Assembly: GCA_001896885.1 (NCBI GenBank)
Contig: MKRJ01000008.1
Coordinates: forward strand, 62,001 to 126,000
Length of the DNA stretch: 64,000 bases
Direction of reading: 5' to 3'
Origin: Rhizobiales bacterium 65-79
Lineage (GTDB): Bacteria; Pseudomonadota; Alphaproteobacteria; Rhizobiales; Rhizobiaceae
The translations under genes and the position numbers were made by a program. Shown here piece after piece: positions 57,246-64,000 of the stretch. Each line of letters opens with the position of its first letter. The first letter of the stretch is position 1. The notes beneath the pieces are model-generated. The model did no database searches. It was not told the DNA's origin and saw only the letters and a program-made list of their open reading frames with translations.

Positions 57246-57989
57246 CTATCTGTTCGGGCGCGACGACCCGGTGCGGCTCCTGAGGGCCGGCTGATTGGCC
57301 CCTTGGGCGACCTCCGCAAGCGTCGGATTGGCAATCGTCCCGTCGATCGTCTCGCCGTTCACGCTGATCACCTTCGCCTTGTATTCCGGCGCCACCAGCC
57401 CGGCGGAGACGATCAGCTTGGCGCCGTCCTCGATCGTCATGTCGAGGATGACGACCTCCGATTTCGGCACATACATCAGGAAGCCGGTCGTGGGGTTCGG
57501 CGTACAGGGCATGAAGACGGCGAGCAGCGGATCGCCCTCCTTGTCCAGCCTGGCATTGATCTCGGTCTCTTTCTCGCCCGCCACGAAGACGATCGACCAC
57601 ACGCCCTTGCGCGGATATTCCACCATGCCGACCGTGCGGAACATTTCGCTCTTGTTCGACAGCACCGTTTCGAAAATCTGCTTCAGCGCCTTGTAGACGC
57701 CGCGCACCAGCGGCATCCGGTTGAGCAGGCGCTCGCCGAAGGAGACGATGCTGCGCCCGACGATATTCGCGGTCAGGAATCCGATGAGCGTGATGCCGAC
57801 GACAGCGACCACCAGCCCGTAGCCCGGAATATGGAACGGCAGATAGGCGTCCGGATCATAGCGGTGCGGGATGTAGGGCCTGACCCACGAATCGACCCAG
57901 CCGATCAGCGACCAAACGATATAAATGGTGATCGCCAGCGGCGCGCAGACGATGAATCCAGTGAGGAAATAGTTCCTGAGACGTGTCAT
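57246..57989 (-). CDS. DUF502 family membrane protein
   Basis: 247 residues from ATG 57989. Two hydrophobic segments (FLTGFIVCAPLAITIYIVWSLI and PGYGLVVAVVGITLIGFLTANIVG) and the conserved RIPLVRGVY-type motif NRMPLVRGVYKALKQIFETVL, then KGVWSIVFVAGE and CTPNPTTGFLMYVPKSEV, all typical of DUF502. Function unknown, inner membrane. Its last 16 codons run antisense through the recG tail remnant, so in the ancestor the two convergent genes probably overlapped. Confidence 0.93.
   Translation of the reverse strand: MTRLRNYFLTGFIVCAPLAITIYIVWSLIGWVDSWVRPYIPHRYDPDAYLPFHIPGYGLVVAVVGITLIGFLTANIVGRSIVSFGERLLNRMPLVRGVYKALKQIFETVLSNKSEMFRTVGMVEYPRKGVWSIVFVAGEKETEINARLDKEGDPLLAVFMPCTPNPTTGFLMYVPKSEVVILDMTIEDGAKLIVSAGLVAPEYKAKVISVNGETIDGTIANPTLAEVAQGANQPALRSRTGSSRPNR
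57247..57294 (+). pseudogene. recG: Remnant of the recG 3' end (right copy of the direct repeat)
   Basis: In frame it reads YLFGRDDPVRLLRAG then TGA, against YLFGRDDAVRLLRAG then TAG at the end of recG. Most base differences are synonymous. No recG sequence continues upstream of it: the homology stops at 57247. The DUF502 gene on the other strand reads through it to its stop at 57246. It is probably the original recG end, displaced by the insert. Confidence 0.8.
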
Positions 57990-58102
57990 CGGCCCGGCCA
58001 CCCTGCAAGCTCGCAATCCACCTCCCCCGCCACAGTCATAAGCCAGACCGGAGGGCTTGGGAATGTTAGGCGCTATTATTTAGGAACCGGAAGCCGGAAA
58101 CG

Positions 58103-59926
58103 CTATTCGACCGTGACCGACTTCGCCAGATTGCGCGGCTGGTCGACGTCCGTGCCCATCTGCACCGCCGTGTAATAGGCAAGGAGCTGCACCGGCAGCG
58201 CATAGACGATCGGCGCGATGAATTCCGGCGTGTCGGGCAGGACGATCGTCTCGAAGGTCTCGATGCCGGCGCGCGCCGCGCCCGCCTCGTCGGTGATCAG
58301 GATGATCCGGCCGCCGCGTGCCGCGACCTCCTGCATGTTGGAGACGGTCTTCTCGAAGATGCGGTCGTGCGGCGCGATGACGATGACCGGCATGTTCTCG
58401 TCGATCAGCGCGATCGGTCCGTGCTTCAGTTCGCCTGCCGCGTAGCCTTCGGCATGGATGTAGGAGATTTCCTTGAGCTTCAGCGCGCCTTCCAGGGCCA
58501 GCGGGTAGCTGGTGTCGCGGCCGAGATAGAGCACGTGGTTCACCTTGGCGAGTTCGCGCGCCACCTTCTCGATCTGCTCCTCGAGCTTCAAGACCTGGCT
58601 GGCGAAGCGCGGCGCCTCGGAAAGCTGGCGGACGAGGCGCTTCTCCTCTCCCTCGTCGATCGTGCCGCGCTCGGCGGCGGCACGTACGGCGAGCGAGGCG
58701 AGCACCGATAGCTGGCAGGTGAAGGCCTTGGTCGAGGCGACGCCGATCTCCGGACCGGCAAGCGTCGGGAAGGTGACATGGGATTCCCGCGCGATGGTGG
58801 ATTCGCGGACATTGACGATGGCGCCAATCGGAACGCCTTCGCTCCGGCAATAGCGGAGCGAGGCCAGCGTATCCGCCGTCTCGCCCGACTGCGAGACGAA
58901 GAGCGCGGCGCTCTTCTTGCCGAGCGGCATCTCGCGATAGCGGAATTCGGAAGCGATATCGATGTCGACCGGCAGCCTGGCATAGCGCTCGAACCAGTAT
59001 TTGCCGATCAGCCCGGCCAGATAGGCCGTGCCGCAGGCCGAGATCGCGATGCGGTCGAGTTTCGCAAAGTCGAACGGCAGGTCCATCTCGCGCGTCTTGC
59101 CGCTGGTGAAGTCGAGATAGTGCGCCAGCGTGTGCGAGATCACCTCCGGCTGCTCATGGATTTCCTTTTCCATGAAATGCCGGTGGTTGCCCTTGTCCAC
59201 CAGATAGGAGGTGCCGACCGAGCGCTGGCGCTGCCGCTTGACCGGATTGCCGTCTATATCGAAGATCTGCACCTTGTTGCGCCGCACGACGGCCCAGTCG
59301 CCGTCCTCCAGATAGGTGATGGAATTGGTGAAGGGCGCGAGCGCGATGGCGTCCGAGCCGAGATACATCTCCCCCTGGCCATGGCCCACCGCGAGCGGCG
59401 GGCCGTTGCGGGCGCCGATGATCAGGTCGTCATCGCCCTTGAACATGATCGCCAGGGCGAACGCACCCTGCAGGCGCTTCAGCGCATTGTGGGCCGCCTC
59501 GGTCGGCTGCGCGCCGCCGCGCAGCTCGCGCGCGATCAGGTGCGCCACGACCTCGGTGTCGGTCTGGGACTGGAAGACATAGCCGTCGCGCTTCAGTTCG
59601 TCGCGCAATTCGGCGAAATTCTCGATGATGCCGTTGTGGACGATCGCCACCTCGTCGGCGAAGTGCGGATGCGCGTTGGTCTCGTTGGGGACGCCGTGGG
59701 TCGCCCAGCGCGTATGGCCGATGCCGATCGTGCCCGAGAGCGGCTCGGCCTCGAGCCGGCGCTCCAGGTTGACGAGCTTGCCTTCGGCCCGGCGGCGGGA
59801 GAGTTCGCCCTTCTCCACCGTGGCGACGCCGGCCGAATCGTAGCCGCGATATTCCAGCCTCTTCAGCGCGTCGACGATGAGCGGCGCCACCGGCGTCTGC
59901 CCGACGATACCGACAATCCCGCACAT
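58103..59926 (-). CDS. glmS: Glutamine--fructose-6-phosphate aminotransferase
   Basis: 607 residues from ATG 59926. Cys2 directly after Met (MCGIVGIVG) is the N-terminal nucleophile of the glutaminase domain; THGVPNETNAHPH follows. Two SIS isomerase domains (about 285-420 and 455-595) contain SQSGETADTLASL and STKAFTCQL, and the C-terminus is LAKSVTVE. Makes glucosamine 6-phosphate. glmU lies 177 bp upstream on the same strand. No glmS ribozyme seen, as expected for this group. Confidence 0.97.
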   Translation of the reverse strand: MCGIVGIVGQTPVAPLIVDALKRLEYRGYDSAGVATVEKGELSRRRAEGKLVNLERRLEAEPLSGTIGIGHTRWATHGVPNETNAHPHFADEVAIVHNGIIENFAELRDELKRDGYVFQSQTDTEVVAHLIARELRGGAQPTEAAHNALKRLQGAFALAIMFKGDDDLIIGARNGPPLAVGHGQGEMYLGSDAIALAPFTNSITYLEDGDWAVVRRNKVQIFDIDGNPVKRQRQRSVGTSYLVDKGNHRHFMEKEIHEQPEVISHTLAHYLDFTSGKTREMDLPFDFAKLDRIAISACGTAYLAGLIGKYWFERYARLPVDIDIASEFRYREMPLGKKSAALFVSQSGETADTLASLRYCRSEGVPIGAIVNVRESTIARESHVTFPTLAGPEIGVASTKAFTCQLSVLASLAVRAAAERGTIDEGEEKRLVRQLSEAPRFASQVLKLEEQIEKVARELAKVNHVLYLGRDTSYPLALEGALKLKEISYIHAEGYAAGELKHGPIALIDENMPVIVIAPHDRIFEKTVSNMQEVAARGGRIILITDEAGAARAGIETFETIVLPDTPEFIAPIVYALPVQLLAYYTAVQMGTDVDQPRNLAKSVTVE

Positions 59927-60103
59927 CGATGAGAATCCCCTGCCTTGCTGCCGCTTTTTTACGCGCTTAGGGCGTCGGCCGCACGAACGAAATTCAAATA
60001 TGGTTTCGATGCGTTTCGGCATCGGCCCAGGAGGCCGATCTCGGCACGGCACATATCACGCGTCGATTGAAGGCCGGTTACCGCGTCGATCGTTTTGCAG
60101 CGA

Positions 60104-61453
60104 TCATTTTTTCTTCGCCGCGGCAAGCCTCGCGCGAAGCTCCCGGCCACGCCCCTCCTTGGTCGACTGGCGGGCGCGGCCGAAGGCGAGCGCCCCATCG
60201 GGAACGTCATCCGTGATGACGCTGCCCGACGCGACATAGGCATCGGCGCCGATCGTCACCGGAGCGACCAGCGCCGAATTTGAGCCAATGAAGGCCCCTG
60301 CCCCGATCTCGGTGTGGAACTTGCTGAAGCCGTCGTAGTTGCAGGTGATGGTGCCGGCGCCGAGATTGGCCTTGGCTCCGACGGTGGCGTCGCCGACATA
60401 GGTCAGATGGTTGATCTTGGCGCCGTCCTCGACGACCGATTTCTTGACCTCGCAGAAATTGCCGACCTTGACGCCCTTGCGCAGCTCGGCGCCGGGCCTC
60501 AGCCGCGCGAACGGACCGACCTCGCTGCCAGCCCCGATCACCGCCTTCTCGAAATGCGAGAAGGAATGGATGCGCACGGCTTCCGCGACCGTCACGCCAG
60601 GTCCGAACCAGACGTTCGGCTCCACCACCGTGTCCGGCGCAATTGCCGTGTCCCAGGAGAAGAAGACGGTTTCCGGCGCGATCAGCGTCACGCCGGAAAG
60701 CATCATCTCGCGGCGCTTCCTCGCCTGCCACATCGCCTCGGCGGCGGCCAGCTCCACGCGGTTGTTGATGCCGAGCGCGTTTTCGTAGGCGCCTTCGACC
60801 GCCTTCGTGGAAAGCCCGCGCCGATGCGCGATCTCCACGATGTCGGTCAGGTAGAACTCGCCCTTGGCGTTCCGGTTCTCCACGGCGTCGAGAAGCGACA
60901 GCGCGGAAGCACCGGAAGCCGCGATGACGCCCGAATTGCAGAAGCCGATCCTGCGCTCCTCCTCCGTGCAGTCCTTCTCCTCGCGGATGGCGACGAGCCT
61001 GCCGTCCCGTTCGATCAGCCTGCCGTAACCGGTCGGGTCGGGCGGACGGAAGCCGAGCACGACGACCTCGGCGCCGGCCGCGAGTTCCCGGCGCAGCCCG
61101 GCAATCGCATCCGGCTCTATCAGCGGGGCATCGCCGCACAGGAAGACGACATCGTCATAGTCCCCGGCGATGGCTTCGCGAGCGGCAAGCGCGGCATGCG
61201 CCGTGCCGCGCCGTTCGGCCTGGATGAAGGATCTCGCGCCGGGCGCATAGGCCGCGGCGGCGGCGCCTACCGCGTCCGCGCCGTTGCCGACGACCAGCGC
61301 GACATCGCCCGCGCCCGCCGCGACGGCGGCGCGCACGACATGGGCGACCATCGGCAGCCCGGCGACGGGATGCAGCGTCTTGGGCAGCGCGCTCTTCATG
61401 CGCGTGCCCTCGCCGGCCGCGAGGATGACCGACAGGCAGGTTCGTTCGTTCAT
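60104..61453 (-). CDS. glmU: Bifunctional UDP-GlcNAc pyrophosphorylase / GlcN-1-P acetyltransferase
   Basis: 449 residues from ATG 61453. N-terminal uridyltransferase with [23 protein letters not shown]-terminal left-handed beta-helix with hexapeptide repeats and [28 protein letters not shown], holding the acetyltransferase catalytic His. It makes UDP-GlcNAc for peptidoglycan and LPS, acting after GlmS and GlmM. Lies next to glmS; the pair is conserved. Confidence 0.97.
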   Translation of the reverse strand: MNERTCLSVILAAGEGTRMKSALPKTLHPVAGLPMVAHVVRAAVAAGAGDVALVVGNGADAVGAAAAAYAPGARSFIQAERRGTAHAALAAREAIAGDYDDVVFLCGDAPLIEPDAIAGLRRELAAGAEVVVLGFRPPDPTGYGRLIERDGRLVAIREEKDCTEEERRIGFCNSGVIAASGASALSLLDAVENRNAKGEFYLTDIVEIAHRRGLSTKAVEGAYENALGINNRVELAAAEAMWQARKRREMMLSGVTLIAPETVFFSWDTAIAPDTVVEPNVWFGPGVTVAEAVRIHSFSHFEKAVIGAGSEVGPFARLRPGAELRKGVKVGNFCEVKKSVVEDGAKINHLTYVGDATVGAKANLGAGTITCNYDGFSKFHTEIGAGAFIGSNSALVAPVTIGADAYVASGSVITDDVPDGALAFGRARQSTKEGRGRELRARLAAAKKK

Positions 61454-61530
61454 GGAATGGAAGCTCGCGTGAAAGCCATATTTGCGGACGCTCCTCTTAA
61501 CACCGCTTCGACGCCGTACAAAGCGGTCGA

Positions 61531-62280
61531 CTAGCCGAGCCGGCCCAGGACCGGGAACGCCTCGAGCAGCCAGTAGGAGACGAACTGGACGCCGCCGGTG
61601 AGGAAAGCGACACCAGCGATGACGAGCAGACCCCCTATCACCTTTTCGACGCGGCCGAGATGCATGCGGAAACGGCCGAGGAAGCGCATGAAGGCGCCCG
61701 AAAAGAACGCCGCCAAAAGGAACGGAATGCCGAGGCCGAGCGAATAGGCCGCAAGCAGGAGCGCCCCTTGCGAAACGGTCTCGCGGCCGCCGGCAAGGGT
61801 CAGGATCGGTCCGAGCACCGGGCCGATGCAGGGGGTCCAGCCGAAGGCGAAGGCGAGCCCCATCAGGTAAGCGGCGGCGGCGTTGGCCGGACGGCCCCTT
61901 GTCTGGAACCGCGCCTCGCGCGAAAGAAGCGGGATCCGGACGATCCCGAGGAAGTTCAGCCCCATCAGGATGATGAGCAGCCCGGCGACGATCGCCAGCG
62001 GCTGCTGCCAATGCCTCAATACGGCGCCGATGCTCGAAGCGCCGGCGCCAAGCGCGACGAAGACCGTGGAGAAACCGAGCACGAAGGCGACCGACGCCGC
62101 GACCAGGGGCGTGCGGACCGCGCGCGTGCTCTTCGCCTCCTTGCCCTCGCCGCGGAAATCCTCGACCGTCACGCCCGCCATGTAGCAGAGATAGGGCGGC
62201 ACGAGCGGCAGCACGCAGGGCGACAGGAAGGACAGCGCGCCTGCGCCGACCGCGCTCACATAGCCGATATCCACCGCCAT
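61531..62280 (-). CDS. ccdA: Cytochrome c biogenesis protein CcdA (DsbD-like transmembrane)
   Basis: 249 residues with six hydrophobic segments. The two redox cysteines are in [15 protein letters not shown] (TM1) and [15 protein letters not shown] (TM4), the pattern of CcdA/DsbD. It moves electrons from cytosolic thioredoxin to the periplasm for cytochrome c maturation and disulfide reduction. Single gene, 77 bp after glmU in the same orientation reversed order; no other ccm genes in the window. Confidence 0.94.
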   Translation of the reverse strand: MAVDIGYVSAVGAGALSFLSPCVLPLVPPYLCYMAGVTVEDFRGEGKEAKSTRAVRTPLVAASVAFVLGFSTVFVALGAGASSIGAVLRHWQQPLAIVAGLLIILMGLNFLGIVRIPLLSREARFQTRGRPANAAAAYLMGLAFAFGWTPCIGPVLGPILTLAGGRETVSQGALLLAAYSLGLGIPFLLAAFFSGAFMRFLGRFRMHLGRVEKVIGGLLVIAGVAFLTGGVQFVSYWLLEAFPVLGRLG

Positions 62281-62414
62281 CGATCTGTCCGCCGTGCCGC
62301 TCCACCAACGGCCATGGCTATACAGAGCGACGCCCCGAGGCTCCAGTCACCTTTGCGTGGCATGTGGCCGCGACAAGCGCCGGTGGCGGTTCGTTGCTTC
62401 AACCGGGCTTCCCG

Positions 62415-62567
62415 TCAACCCAGGAAGAAATGGCGGCTCACGCTGAAGGCCAGGCAGATCAGGATGAACGGGAAAAGCACGTCGAAGGCATAGCTCATGA
62501 GCCTGCTGCCGCGCTTCATTTCCGTCCGGGTAGGCCGATCGTAGTTGAATCCGATATCCTTGGTCAT
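62415..62567 (-). CDS. 50-residue membrane protein
   Basis: ATG at 62567, stop TGA at 62417-62415. N-terminus is polar and basic (MTKDIGFNYDRPTRTEMKRG), then one helix from AFDVLFPFILICLAFSV, ending SRHFFLG. Positive-inside rule puts the N-terminus in the cytosol. The RBS is weak, so support is codon use and clean topology. Not recognised. Confidence 0.5.
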   Translation of the reverse strand: MTKDIGFNYDRPTRTEMKRGSRLMSYAFDVLFPFILICLAFSVSRHFFLG

Positions 62568-62855
62568 GGGACACCCCTATCGCCTTACGGGCGGAAGCAT
62601 CGGGGCTGGCGCTTAACGGGTTATTTCCAGGATCGCTAAAATGCCGGCCGACCCGGCCCGGATCCGCGCGCGTGGTTAACCGGCGCGCGAATGGGCGGCG
62701 GCCCGGAAGCCGTCGCATGAGGCCCAGGCCCAACGATTCCGGCGGCCGTGGTCCTCCTCGGCGCCCGGTTTTCCCCGTTGAAGCGGAAAAGGTTCATCGG
62801 GCTCGAATGCAGCCGGGCGGAAAGCCGTGGGGGCCGCTCGTCTCGGGAAGCAAAA

Positions 62856-63794
62856 GTGGCACGGTTGCAGAAGGCAAGTGTCTTGATTCCGCGCCCCGGC
62901 GGCGCCGAGGGCCTCATCGTCCTCGGCATTCTCCTCATGCTCTTCGGCGACTTCATGTTCGCGCTGAACGACGCGCTCGGCAAATGGCTCGTCGCTTCCT
63001 TCTCGGTCGGGCAGGTCGTCCTGATCCGCTCGATCGGCTTCTTCCTCGTCCTCGCCCCCATGCTGCTCTCCCAGCAGAAGGGAACCGTCTTCCGGATCGC
63101 GAGACCGGGCCTGGTCTTCCTCCGGGCGGTGCTGACGACGGTCGATACGGCCTGCTTCTACGCCGCCGTGGTCCATCTCCCGCTCGCCGACGTCATGAGC
63201 TTCTACATGGCCGCGCCGATCTATGTCGCGGCGTTGTCGCACTTCTTCCTGCGCGAACAGGTCGGCTGGAGGCGATGGATGGCGATCGGAATCGGATTCT
63301 GCGGCGTGCTCATCATGCTGAAGCCGTCATCGTCCGCCTTTTCCCTGTCGGCGGCCTACGCGATCGTCGGCAGCCTCGCTTTTGCCATTTCGCTCATCCT
63401 GAGCCGCTTCCTGCGCGGGACGAGCGACGCCACGCTGGTGACGTGGCAGACCATCGGAGGCGTCGTCCTCGGCGCGATCCTCACCATCGGCGCGTGGAGG
63501 ACGCCGTCCGTGGCGGAACTGCTCGAACTTCTTCTTCTCGGCATCGTCTCCTGCTCGGCGCATCTCCTGATCACGCGCTCGCTGAAGCTGGCGCCGGCCT
63601 CGACCCTGGCGCCGCTGCAATACACGATGCTGATCTGGGGGGCGCTGCTCGGCTACCTCGTCTTCGGCGACATTCCGGAAAGCCGCATCTGGATCGGTTC
63701 CGCGATCGTGGTGCTCGCCGGCCTCTTCATCTTCCATCGGCAAAAGGTTGTCGCCGACGTACCGCCCGAGAACGTGCCGAAGGGCGTGAGCTAG
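62856..63794 (+). CDS. DMT superfamily transporter (EamA-like)
   Basis: 312 residues from GTG 62856, chosen because GGGAAGC precedes it and the helices begin soon after; the frame is open to 62748. Ten hydrophobic helices in two EamA repeats: DFMFALNDALGKWLVASFSVGQVVLIRSIGF in the first and SRSLKLAPASTLAPLQYTMLIWGALLGYLVFGDIPE in the second. Resembles S-adenosylmethionine/riboflavin-type or general metabolite DMT carriers; substrate open. The 288 bp upstream contain no supported gene. Confidence 0.85.
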   Translation: MARLQKASVLIPRPGGAEGLIVLGILLMLFGDFMFALNDALGKWLVASFSVGQVVLIRSIGFFLVLAPMLLSQQKGTVFRIARPGLVFLRAVLTTVDTACFYAAVVHLPLADVMSFYMAAPIYVAALSHFFLREQVGWRRWMAIGIGFCGVLIMLKPSSSAFSLSAAYAIVGSLAFAISLILSRFLRGTSDATLVTWQTIGGVVLGAILTIGAWRTPSVAELLELLLLGIVSCSAHLLITRSLKLAPASTLAPLQYTMLIWGALLGYLVFGDIPESRIWIGSAIVVLAGLFIFHRQKVVADVPPENVPKGVS

Positions 63795-63848
63795 ACGCCG
63801 TGAACCGTCAGATTCCGGCTCGGATCCGGGCGAGGAGACGAAAGACGC

Positions 63849-64000
63849 CTAGAATTTATAGGCGATGCCCACCCGGACCGTATCGAAGGAACCATGGCCG
63901 CGAAAACGAGAACCGCCGTACCCTTCGCCGAACTTGATGTCGCCGAGATCGACATGGAGGTACTCGGCGCGGGCTACGATATGCTGGGTAAAGGCGTATT
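63849..64000 (-). CDS. Outer-membrane beta-barrel protein (C-terminal end only)
   Basis: Only the last 50 codons are inside the window; the start is beyond 64000. The segment reads YAFTQHIVARAEYLHVDLG and ends FDTVRVGIAYKF with a terminal phenylalanine, the barrel-insertion signal. Alternating hydrophobic residues and the RVGxxYKF ending are typical of Omp25/Omp31-like porin-family proteins of Rhizobiales. Confidence 0.8.
   Translation of the reverse strand, partial: YAFTQHIVARAEYLHVDLGDIKFGEGYGGSRFRGHGSFDTVRVGIAYKF

Noticed and set aside
59927-60103. glmS ribozyme upstream of glmS
   Set aside because: No conserved core is visible and the class is restricted mostly to Gram-positive bacteria.

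Overview
The window is high-GC DNA from an alphaproteobacterium of the order Rhizobiales (Hyphomicrobiales), most likely of Mesorhizobium/Aminobacter/Phyllobacteriaceae type. This rests on the gene set (BA14K and DUF1236 proteins, orfA-pit type phosphate locus, glnBA pair, soxBDAG sarcosine oxidase, Omp25/31-like barrel end), on alphaproteobacterial regulatory motifs (GTTC-N7-GTTC SOS boxes, GGAAC-N16/17-CGTT EcfG promoters) and on short GC-rich palindromic repeats between and inside genes. No plasmid, phage or transposase genes are seen; this is core chromosome with small accessory patches.

Layout. 1-9 kb: end of a GGDEF/EAL protein, ndk, a DinB-fold protein, a glycine-rich exported repeat protein, an ABC-F ATPase, a 25-residue membrane peptide behind an EcfG-type promoter, an M23 endopeptidase, DUF971, and a phosphate accessory gene with pit. 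9-15 kb: an RDD membrane protein, a 28-residue membrane peptide behind a promoter overlapped by two SOS boxes, the lolD-lolC/E-proS operon, a candidate structured small RNA with its own promoter and terminator, and a TauD-like dioxygenase. 15-22 kb: CinA-like protein, FAD monooxygenase, gpt, Nudix hydrolase, a small conserved protein, an SDR, an orphan HprK-like kinase and tRNA-Lys.

22-28 kb: an SDR and the branched-chain 2-oxoacid dehydrogenase operon (bkdA1-bkdA2-bkdB-lpd, minus strand), whose E2 linker contains an in-frame palindromic repeat. 28-46 kb: a BA14K protein with an EcfG promoter, glpK, then a C1/methylamine region with soxBDAG, a DUF1236 repeat protein, an MFS exporter, a nitroreductase, and two dimethylglycine-dehydrogenase-like flavoproteins flanking an aminotransferase. 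Three copies of one 135-138 bp palindromic element lie in this half of the window. 46-50 kb: nnr and the nitrogen genes glnB-glnA behind a sigma-54-like promoter.

50-64 kb: a DMT transporter, mfd, sdhE, recG, DUF502, glmS, glmU, ccdA, a 50-residue membrane protein, a second DMT transporter and the end of an outer-membrane barrel gene. Between recG and DUF502 sits an AT-richer insert of about 570 bp with one unknown exported protein, flanked by two diverged copies of the recG 3' end. The most notable items are the SOS-controlled 28-residue membrane peptide (comparable in size and control to the Caulobacter division inhibitor SidA), the recG tail duplication, the candidate RNA at 13.47-13.63 kb, the set of EcfG-type promoters, and the repeat inside bkdB.
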